Origin: Betaproteobacteria bacterium UBA6904
GTDB lineage: Bacteria > Pseudomonadota > Gammaproteobacteria > Burkholderiales > SG8-39
Length of the DNA: 11,693 nucleotides
Reading direction: 5' to 3'
NCBI GenBank assembly: GCA_002451175.1
Contig: DKBI01000123.1
Location: 26,284 to 37,976 of the forward strand
Position numbers and translations under genes: made by a program. How positions within the stretch are numbered: position 1 is the stretch's first letter; every line of letters starts with the position of its first letter. This document shows, in pieces, positions 6,233-11,693 of the stretch. The notes under the pieces are model-generated. The model was not told the DNA's origin, made no database searches, and worked only from the letters and a program-made list of their open reading frames with translations.

Positions 6233-6856
6233 ATGACGTTCCGACCCGCCAGGTGGCGCGAGATCCTGTTGTCGTTGCTCTTTGCGGCTGCCGCGACCCT
6301 GGCGCCGATCGGCTCGAACGCATCGGCCCAGTCGCTCAAGTCGACGGAAAAGTCCGAGCCGCCGAAAATGACGGCAGAGGAAAAGGAGGCCGAGCGCAAA
6401 GCGCGCCGCCAGCTGGCCGAGGATGCCCTGCAGAAGCTCTATGCCATCGAGCCCGAGGCGCGCAAGGCGGTGGAAGAGGCCGCCGGGTACGCAGTCTTCG
6501 ACATCACTTCCATCTACGCGCTGGTCTTCGTGGGGCAGAAGGGCAAGGGCGTGATGTTCGACAACGCGACGAAGAAGGCCACGTACATGCTCAGCACGCG
6601 CGCGGGCACGGGGCCCGGCGTCGGCAAACAGCGCGTCTACCAGGTCTTCGTGTTCAAGAGCAAGGGCGCGATGGAGCAGTTCGTCGCGGTCGGCGGCACG
6701 GGCGGCGACGTGAGTGCCACCTACAGCGCCGGCAAAGGCGGGGCGGTGCGCTCGTTCAATCCGACCATCGACGTGTACCAGATCCCCGAGAGCGGCTTCG
6801 CGGTTCAGGCGAGCTGGGGCGGGACGGTCTACACGGTGGACGGCGACCTGAAGTAA
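6233..6856 (+). CDS. Secreted SYLF/YSC84-like (DUF500-like) domain protein
   Basis: From ATG 6233 the protein is 207 residues with a normal signal peptide (MTFRPARWRE, hydrophobic 11-27, cleavage near ASA|QS at 32/33). An in-frame ATG at 6188 would add 15 residues before it; neither start has a strong ribosome site (AGGCG at 6223-6227 favours 6233). A charged helical stretch (45-80, Glu/Lys/Arg-rich) leads into EAAGYAVFDITSIYALVFVG (82-101) and GKGVMFDN (104-111), the pattern of the SYLF/YSC84 domain, then glycine-rich beta strands (GGTGGDVSATYSAGKGG, 154-170) and a C-terminal ASWGGTVYTVDGD. Relatives bind lipids in some eukaryotic proteins; the bacterial secreted role is unknown. The next gene starts 12 nt after the stop, so the two are probably co-transcribed. 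Confidence 0.7.
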   Translation: MTFRPARWREILLSLLFAAAATLAPIGSNASAQSLKSTEKSEPPKMTAEEKEAERKARRQLAEDALQKLYAIEPEARKAVEEAAGYAVFDITSIYALVFVGQKGKGVMFDNATKKATYMLSTRAGTGPGVGKQRVYQVFVFKSKGAMEQFVAVGGTGGDVSATYSAGKGGAVRSFNPTIDVYQIPESGFAVQASWGGTVYTVDGDLK

Positions 6857-6868
6857 GGTCAGCGCGCC

Positions 6869-9085
6869 GTGCGCATGAACGCCGGTTCCGTTCTGCGGTT
6901 GCTGATCGCCTGCGTGGCGTGTCTGTGGCTGGCCAGCGGGCCGGCGCTGGCCAAAGAGAAGCCCTCCCAGTCCGCAGCCGCGGCGAGTGCCCTCCCGGAA
7001 CCTCTGACGCGCGAGGCGATCCGCGAACTGGTCTCGCGTCTGGACGACACCGAGGTGCGCCGGTTGCTCATCGAGCAGCTCGACCGCGCCGCCGCGCCGA
7101 AACCGGCGAAGCCTGCAGACGACATGACGGGCATGGCGCAGGGCGCCAGCGAGGCCTTTGCGCATCTGCGCGAGCGCGGCGCCGCGGTGTGGGCGTCGGG
7201 CGCCGACTTCCCCGACGTGCTCGAGCAGGTCGCGGTCCGCATGTCCGAGCCGAGGGATCCGTCGGTCCTCTGGCTGATCGCGGCATGGTTCCTGGTCATG
7301 CTTGCGTGCAGCGCGCTCGCGGAGTGGGCGTTCCGCTTCGCGACGCGGCGCGCCGTGGAGCGCTTCGAGGCGCGGCCCGCGGAAGGTTTGGGCGGGCGCA
7401 CGGTGCAGGTGCTGTTCCGCGCGGCTCTCGGGGTCGGGCATCTGGCGGCGTTTGCGGCAGGCGGCGTGGCGTTGTTTCTGGCGCGCTGGCAGGGGCACGA
7501 GCCGACGCGATTCATCGTCGTCGTCCTGTTCTCGGCCATTCTGGGCGTTCGGCTGCTGGCCCTGGTGGTCCGCTTGCTGCTCGAGCCGAAGTCCGCCGCG
7601 TCACGGCTGCTGCCGTTCGACGACCGGGCGGCGGCGGTAATTTATTGGGGCGTGGTCCGATTGGCAGCGCTCTATGCGCTGCTGCGGGTCGCCAACGTAT
7701 TCTTGGCCCGCTTCGGCGCGCCACTGGAACCCCAAGTGCTGCTCGGCATGGTGGGTAGCGCGATCTTTCTTGCGCTGCTGCTCGACACGCTCTGGAAGGT
7801 CCGTGAGGACGTGGCGCGACTGATCCGTGGCGAAGGCGCCGCAGGCGCGCTTCGGCGCCTGCTGGCCGATCTCTGGCCCTTCCTGGCAGCGGCCTATCTG
7901 GTGGCCATCTACGTGCTGCGCGTCTATGACGTGTTGCGCGGCGGCGTGGAGCAGGGCGGCAGCGCCGCGATCCTGAGCGTCGTGCTGCTGCTCGTGCTGC
8001 CGCTCGCGGACATGTGGCTGTGCCGGGTTCTCGCCGCGCTCATGGGCCGCGGAGACGTTGGTACAACCGATCCGGCCGCTCCGCGCACGGACGGTTTCGA
8101 GCCGGTGCTGCGGCGGGCGATTCACATCGTCGTGCTGGTGCTGGGGTTCGTGAGCCTTGCGGCGCTCTGGGATCTGAACCTCTTCGCACTCGCCGAGCGC
8201 AGCCTCGGCGGGCGGATCGCGAGCGCTCTGTTCGGCATTGCGATCACGACGCTGCTGGCGTGGGTTCTGTGGGAGGTGGCACGCACGGCCATCGACCGGC
8301 GCATCGCGGAGGAGACGTTCTCCGCGGAGCACAAGGCGCCCGTGTCACGATTGCGCACGCTGCTCCCGCTGCTGCGCGCCACGCTGCTGGCGACGATCGT
8401 GGTGATGGCCGTGCTCAGCATTCTCGCCGCGCTGGGGATCAACATCGTTCCGCTGCTGGCCGGAGCGAGCGTGGTCGGCGTGGCGATCGGATTCGGTTCG
8501 CAGACGCTGGTGCGCGACATCGTTTCGGGCGCGTTCTTCCTCATGGACGACGCGTTCCGGCTGGGCGAATACATCGAGGTGGGCGACGCAAAAGGCATCG
8601 TCGAGAAGATCGGCGTCCGCGCGGTGGTCCTGCGCCACCACCGCGGGCCGCTCAACGTGCTGCCCTACGGGGAGATCAAGCGCCTGCGCAACACCAGCCG
8701 CGACTGGATGATCATGAAGATGGAATTCCGGCTCGCCTTCGACACCGATCTGAAGAAGGTGAAGCAGATCATGAAGAAGATCGGCCAGGCGCTGGCCGCG
8801 GATCCGGAACTCGGCAAGGATCTCATCGAGCCGCTCAAGTCGCAGGGGGTGGCCGCGACGGACGACAGCGCCCTCATCGTGCGGGCGAAATTCATGGCGC
8901 GGCCCGCCGGAGGCACGGCCTACACCATTCGCCGGGAAGCCTACGCGCGCATCATCAAGGCCTTCGCGGAGGAAGGCATCAAGTTCGCGGAGCGGCGCGT
9001 GATGGTGACCGTGCCGCCGGGGACTTCGGCGGAGGCTGCCGCCGCAGCGGGAGCGGCCGCCGGCAGAGTCGCCACGACGCCGTGA
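6869..9085 (+). CDS. Large MscS-family mechanosensitive channel (YbiO-like architecture)
   Basis: The 738-residue protein starts at GTG 6869 (AAGGT at 6855-6859, 9 nt away; ATG 6875 is the alternative but poorly spaced). Order: signal peptide (1-28, cleavage near ALA|KE), a periplasmic helical segment with REAIRELVSRLDDTEVRRLL (48-67), about ten membrane helices between 133 and 525, and a C-terminal MscS domain (about 500-715). The pore-lining helix is LLAGASVVGVAIGFGSQTLV (529-548), followed by DIVSGAFFLMDDAFRLGEYI, the beta domain with VLPYGEI (597-603), and an alpha/beta C-terminal part to 715. Length and layout match YbiO-type channels, which open under membrane tension and release solutes on osmotic downshock. 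It ends with an Ala/Gly-rich tail. It is the last gene of the 5692-9085 block. Confidence 0.9.
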   Translation: MRMNAGSVLRLLIACVACLWLASGPALAKEKPSQSAAAASALPEPLTREAIRELVSRLDDTEVRRLLIEQLDRAAAPKPAKPADDMTGMAQGASEAFAHLRERGAAVWASGADFPDVLEQVAVRMSEPRDPSVLWLIAAWFLVMLACSALAEWAFRFATRRAVERFEARPAEGLGGRTVQVLFRAALGVGHLAAFAAGGVALFLARWQGHEPTRFIVVVLFSAILGVRLLALVVRLLLEPKSAASRLLPFDDRAAAVIYWGVVRLAALYALLRVANVFLARFGAPLEPQVLLGMVGSAIFLALLLDTLWKVREDVARLIRGEGAAGALRRLLADLWPFLAAAYLVAIYVLRVYDVLRGGVEQGGSAAILSVVLLLVLPLADMWLCRVLAALMGRGDVGTTDPAAPRTDGFEPVLRRAIHIVVLVLGFVSLAALWDLNLFALAERSLGGRIASALFGIAITTLLAWVLWEVARTAIDRRIAEETFSAEHKAPVSRLRTLLPLLRATLLATIVVMAVLSILAALGINIVPLLAGASVVGVAIGFGSQTLVRDIVSGAFFLMDDAFRLGEYIEVGDAKGIVEKIGVRAVVLRHHRGPLNVLPYGEIKRLRNTSRDWMIMKMEFRLAFDTDLKKVKQIMKKIGQALAADPELGKDLIEPLKSQGVAATDDSALIVRAKFMARPAGGTAYTIRREAYARIIKAFAEEGIKFAERRVMVTVPPGTSAEAAAAAGAAAGRVATTP

Positions 9086-9093
9086 CCTCGCTG

Positions 9094-9127
9094 CCTGCGG
9101 GATCGCGCTTTTCTCCGCTCCCGCGGG
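9094..9127 (+). other. Imperfect hairpin after the MscS gene
   Basis: CCTGCGGGA (9094-9102) and TCCCGCGGG (9119-9127) form an 8-of-9 stem around a 16-nt loop, starting 8 nt after the MscS stop. A T-tract is present only inside the loop (CTTTTCT), not after the stem, so it is not a standard Rho-independent terminator. It may still act as a 3'-end stabilising structure or be chance in GC-rich DNA. Confidence 0.25.
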
Positions 9128-9182
9128 GTGCATGGGCGGCCCGGAAAACTGGCGGTCGTCGGCAGATTGCCTGCAATTTGGT

Positions 9183-9191
9183 TGCTAGAAT
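9183..9191 (+). promoter_or_regulatory. Extended -10 promoter for the DUF3300-DUF2950 block
   Basis: TGCTAGAAT (9183-9191) is a TGn extended -10 box with 5 of 6 matches to TATAAT, lying 49 nt before the DUF3300 ATG in the 154-nt gap. There is no good -35 at 16-18 nt spacing (TTGCCT at 9167-9172 is too close), which is acceptable for an extended -10 promoter. This is the most convincing promoter in the window, and separates the last block from the MscS block. Confidence 0.5.
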
Positions 9192-9239
9192 CCGGCCTTC
9201 CTTCGGGCTGGCGAAAACGCTTCGCATGGAGAACGCGAA

Positions 9240-10556
9240 ATGAGATGGATTGCTGCGGCATCGGGACTATTGCGTGGACTGCTGCTCCTGCCCTTGCTGT
9301 TCGCGCCGGTGTCGCAGGCGCAGGACGCGAAACCCTTCAGCAACGAGCAACTCGAACAGATGACGGCGCAGGTCGCGCTGTATCCGGACGCGCTGCTCGC
9401 GCAACTGTTCATGGCGACGACCTATCCGGACGACTTTGCGGCCGCCGCACGCTGGTCGAAGGCGCATCCGGACACCAAGGGCGACGAGGCGGTCAAGATG
9501 GTGGAGAACGAGCCCTGGGATCCCTCGGTCGCGTCGCTGGTCGCCTTCCCGGAAGTGTTGATCACGCTGGGCGACAAGCCCGACTGGGTGCGCAACATGG
9601 GCGATGCGTTCCTCGCCCAGCCCGAGGACGTGATGAATGCGGTCCAGCGCCTGCGATTGCGCGCGCAGCAGGCCGGCAACCTCAAGTCGAACGAGCAGAT
9701 CAAGGTCGCGACGCAAGCCGCGGAGCCGGCCCCGGCGCCGACGACGACCGTGGTGCGGCAGTCTTCGCCGCCGCCGCAGGTGATCGTCATCGAGCCGGCC
9801 CAGCCCACGGTGGTCTACGTGCCGGCGTACAACCCGGTTTACGTGTACGGACCGTGGCCCTACGCTGCGTACCCACCGTATTACTATCCGCCGCCGCCGG
9901 GGTACTGGTTCTCGCGCGCCGTGGCGACGGGCATCGCTTGGGGCGTGGCGATCGGCGTGCACAATGCCCTGTGGGGCGGCTGCCACTGGGGGCGCGGCAG
10001 CGTCAACATCAACGTCAACCGGTACAACAACATCAACGTCAACCGCCGGCTCGACATCAACCACACCAGCGCCAATTGGAACCACAACGTCGCACGCCGC
10101 GGCAACACGCCATACCGCGGCGGGAACGCAACGCGGCAGAACCTCGAGCGGAAGTACCAGGCCGGGAGTCGCGAGCAATACCGCGGCCGGGATGTTTCCC
10201 GCGACGCGAGCCGCGATCGCGCGGCGCAGACACTGCAGAACCGCGGTGTCGGCGCAGGAAGCGGTTCGGCAAGGGACCGTGCGCAGCAGATGAGCCGCGA
10301 GGGCGCCCGTCCGCAGCAAATGAGCCGCGACGCGGCGCGGCCAGCGCATCAGGCGGCAAGCCGTGAGAATGTGCTTCGCGGTGCGGACAGTCCGAAAGCG
10401 CGGGCCGAGATCAATCGCGGCGCAGCGAGCAGTTCCCACCTGCAGCGTGACCGCAGCGCCGGGTCGGCGGCACAGCGTGGCGGCGGCCGGGCGGCGCCGC
10501 AGCGATCGCCCGGGGGCGGTCGTGCAGGTGGTGGTGGCGGTGCGCGCAGGCGCTGA
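9240..10556 (+). CDS. DUF3300 secreted protein with long basic low-complexity tail
   Basis: The 438-residue protein has a signal peptide (1-27, cleavage near SQA|QD) and a typical DUF3300 N-terminal domain: FSNEQLEQMTAQVALYPDAL (33-52), LFMATTYPDD (56-65), WDPSVASLVAFPEVL (93-107) and a helical region to about 155. A Pro/Ala linker leads to a Tyr/Pro-rich segment (VVYVPAYNPVYVYGPWPY, 191-208; YPPYYYPPPPGYW, 211-223), then one hydrophobic Gly/Ala stretch (225-247), an Asn-rich NINVN repeat section (253-283), and a long Arg/Gln/Ser/Gly tail ending GGGGGARRR. Function is unknown. Start: GGAG 8 nt upstream (9228-9231). DUF2950 follows after 16 nt, a known pairing, so the two probably act together in the envelope or outside the cell. 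Confidence 0.9.
   Translation: MRWIAAASGLLRGLLLLPLLFAPVSQAQDAKPFSNEQLEQMTAQVALYPDALLAQLFMATTYPDDFAAAARWSKAHPDTKGDEAVKMVENEPWDPSVASLVAFPEVLITLGDKPDWVRNMGDAFLAQPEDVMNAVQRLRLRAQQAGNLKSNEQIKVATQAAEPAPAPTTTVVRQSSPPPQVIVIEPAQPTVVYVPAYNPVYVYGPWPYAAYPPYYYPPPPGYWFSRAVATGIAWGVAIGVHNALWGGCHWGRGSVNINVNRYNNINVNRRLDINHTSANWNHNVARRGNTPYRGGNATRQNLERKYQAGSREQYRGRDVSRDASRDRAAQTLQNRGVGAGSGSARDRAQQMSREGARPQQMSRDAARPAHQAASRENVLRGADSPKARAEINRGAASSSHLQRDRSAGSAAQRGGGRAAPQRSPGGGRAGGGGGARRR
10004..10045 (+). repeat. Two 18-nt direct repeats coding for INVNR units
   Basis: CAACATCAACGTCAACCG occurs at 10004-10021 and again, exactly, at 10028-10045 (24-nt period). It is in frame in the DUF3300 gene and encodes the repeated Asn-Ile-Asn-Val-Asn-Arg. 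A degenerate third copy (DINHTSANWNH) follows. Confidence 0.85.
10282..10330 (+). repeat. Near-identical 19-nt direct repeats coding for QQMSR units
   Basis: CGCAGCAGATGAGCCGCGA (10282-10300) recurs with one mismatch at 10312-10330, a 30-nt (10-codon) period, giving AQQMSREGAR/PQQMSRDAAR in the basic tail of the DUF3300 protein. Part of an expansion of Arg-rich units. Confidence 0.8.
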
Positions 10557-10572
10557 GACGGAGCGTACGAAC

Positions 10573-11460
10573 ATGACGAATATCGTGCAGGTTTTCAGAA
10601 TCGCCGCACTCGGCCTGTCGCTCGCCGTGGCGACTGGGGCGCATGCGCAGAAGGCGTATCCGAGCCCCGAGGCGGCGGCCGACGCGCTGGTGGATGCCAT
10701 CGCGCGCAGCGATCGTGACGCCCTGCAGGCGACGCTTGGCGCGGACTATCGAAAGTACCTTCCGGTGGGGACCGTCGATGGCGAGGACGTGTTCCGCTTT
10801 CTTCAGGCCTGGTCGCAGTCGCATGCCATCGTTGCGGAAGGCAGCGACCAGGCGCGCCTGAGCGTCGGCCGGGATGGCTGGACGCTGCCGCTGCCGATCG
10901 TGAAGACGACGAATGGCTGGCGATTCGACACCCGCCAGGCGCCTCGGGAACTGGGCATACGCCGCATCGGCCGGAACGAACTCGCGGCGATCCAGGTCGT
11001 GCTCGCCTACACCGATGCGCAGGAGGAGTACAAGGCGAAGGATTGGGACGGAGACGGCGTCAAGGCGTACGCGATGCGTGCCTTGTCGTCGCCCGGCAAG
11101 CGCGACGGATTGTACTGGGCCGCTGCCCCCGGCGCGCCCGAAAGCCCGCTCGGGCCGGCATTCGCCGACGCGCAGCGCGGCGAGCCGTACCACGGCTACC
11201 GGTACCGGATCCTTACGGCCCAGGGCAAGGACGCGCCCGGCGGCGCGCGCAGCTATCTCAAGGGCGGGCGCATGACCGAGGGGTTCGCGCTCATCGCGTG
11301 GCCGGCGAAATATGCGGATACCGGCGTGATGACCTTCATCGTCAATCAGGACGGCGTCGTGCACCAGAAGGATCTCGGGTCCGCCACCGATGCGGTGGCG
11401 CGCAGGATCACGGCCTACAACCCGGACGCTGGCTGGAGCAAGGTATCCCCGGAGAAGTAA
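10573..11460 (+). CDS. DUF2950 secreted protein
   Basis: The 295-residue protein starts at ATG 10573 (GGAG at 10560-10563, 9 nt away) with a signal peptide cleaved near AHA|QK (25/26). Family marks seen: YPSPEAAADALVDAI (29-43), a DGWTLPLPIVKTTNGWRFDT segment (101-120), YTDAQEEY (146-153), GKRDGLYW (175-182), ESPLGP (190-195), GEPYHGYRYRILTAQG (203-218), the gating-like ARSYLKGGRMTEGFALIAWP (225-244) and GVMTFIVNQDGVVHQKDLG (251-269). Length is normal for DUF2950. DWDGDG (157-162) looks like the start of an EF-hand-type calcium loop; whether it binds metal is unknown. It lies 16 nt after DUF3300, its usual partner, and is very likely in the same transcript. Confidence 0.9.
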   Translation: MTNIVQVFRIAALGLSLAVATGAHAQKAYPSPEAAADALVDAIARSDRDALQATLGADYRKYLPVGTVDGEDVFRFLQAWSQSHAIVAEGSDQARLSVGRDGWTLPLPIVKTTNGWRFDTRQAPRELGIRRIGRNELAAIQVVLAYTDAQEEYKAKDWDGDGVKAYAMRALSSPGKRDGLYWAAAPGAPESPLGPAFADAQRGEPYHGYRYRILTAQGKDAPGGARSYLKGGRMTEGFALIAWPAKYADTGVMTFIVNQDGVVHQKDLGSATDAVARRITAYNPDAGWSKVSPEK

Positions 11461-11532
11461 CGCAATTCGCGTCTGGCCGAGGCGTTGCGCGGGGTTGTCC
11501 CGAGGCGACCCTGGGCAGGGGATGATTCCGGC

Positions 11533-11693
11533 GTGACGAATCGACGCGCGGTGCTCACCGGCAAGCTGCTCCTGGGTCTGTCGACGACGTTGGCAGGCGG
11601 TTGGGGCGCGCTCGCGCTGCTGTTTGCGGGGCCTCACGGCGATATCCTGCGCGGAATCCTTGCCGCGTGCGTGGCGATCGCCACGCTGGCCAC
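11533..11693 (+). CDS. 5' end of a membrane protein, cut by the window edge
   Basis: GTG 11533 opens a frame of 53 complete codons that runs off the right edge. It is preceded by AGGGGA (11517-11522, 10 nt). The product begins with MTNRRAVLTG and has two hydrophobic segments (about 11-32, with the GGWGALALLF motif, and 40-54). The ATG at 11522 stops after four codons and is not used. Such 'two short helices then more' N-termini are seen in DUF4105/Lnb-domain membrane proteins, but too little is visible to assign it. It follows DUF2950 by 72 nt and may be co-transcribed. Confidence 0.5.
   Translation, partial: MTNRRAVLTGKLLLGLSTTLAGGWGALALLFAGPHGDILRGILAACVAIATLA

Noticed and set aside
6041..7498. 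Minus-strand open frame spanning three plus-strand genes (485 codons)
   Set aside because: It crosses gene boundaries of supported plus-strand genes and has an Arg/His-rich composition without domains.
9267..10700. Long minus-strand open frame opposite DUF3300 (477 codons)
   Set aside because: Shadow of a well-supported DUF3300 gene; composition is Arg/Val/Ala-biased repeat and no ribosome site or motif was seen.
11459..11490. Inverted AACGC/GCGTT pair after DUF2950
   Set aside because: Five-base stem with a long loop and no T-run; probably chance in GC-rich DNA.
630..11545. Three gene starts sharing TGACGAA (630, 10573, 11533; Met-Thr-Asn)
   Set aside because: The shared bases lie within the start codons and second and third codons of unrelated proteins; most likely coincidence or general start-codon bias.
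10411..11637. Minus-strand open frame opposite DUF2950 (408 codons)
   Set aside because: Opposite a clear DUF2950 gene; no motif or ribosome site, and it runs across the DUF3300/DUF2950 junction.
1..11693. CRISPR array, tRNA/rRNA, insertion sequence or phage genes
   Set aside because: No regularly spaced repeats, tRNA-like cloverleaf, transposase motif or terminal inverted repeats were seen on reading; the only direct repeats are in-frame in DUF3300.

Overview
The window is GC-rich DNA with dense, short-spaced genes, typical of a free-living Proteobacterium. The gene families (neuromedin-U-type OM transporter, DUF202, SulP, DUF2490, SYLF/YSC84-like, YbiO-like MscS channel, DUF3300-DUF2950) and the extended -10 promoter style fit an environmental betaproteobacterium best. 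This is an inference from gene content and composition; no rRNA or marker gene is present. No tRNA, rRNA, CRISPR array, transposase or phage gene was seen. Almost every product is predicted to be secreted or membrane-embedded, so the window is essentially one long stretch of cell-envelope genes.

Layout. (a) 1-405, minus strand: 5' part of a small secreted protein that runs off the left edge. (b) 406-629: divergent intergenic region with a palindrome and a -10-like box. (c) 630-5514, plus strand: a tight six-gene block made of an outer-membrane beta-barrel, a DUF202 protein, a divergent ZIP-like polytopic membrane protein (TTG start), a small unknown membrane protein, a SulP anion transporter with STAS domain (GTG start), and a DUF2490 outer-membrane barrel. 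Three of the junctions overlap (TTGA, GTGA, TAATG) and the other gaps are 12 and 1 nt, so these genes are very likely one translationally coupled operon. (d) 5515-5691: intergenic region with -35-like and -10-like boxes that are not properly spaced. (e) 5692-9085: a secreted helical protein with an LTXXQ/Spy-like look, a secreted SYLF-like protein and a large MscS-family channel. (f) 9086-9239: intergenic region with an extended -10 promoter. (g) 9240-11693: the known pair DUF3300 and DUF2950, followed by the start of a membrane protein cut by the right edge.

How they may work together (inference): block (c) looks like a trans-envelope transport unit, with two outer-membrane barrels flanking four inner-membrane proteins, one of them an anion carrier and one resembling a metal carrier. 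Block (e) pairs two periplasmic proteins with an osmotic-release channel, suggesting envelope or osmotic stress. Block (g) is a conserved but functionally undefined secreted pair. The most novel-looking element is the operon at 1446-5514, particularly the ZIP-like protein and the unknown 127-residue membrane protein placed between DUF202 and SulP. No intergenic stretch exceeds 300 bases.
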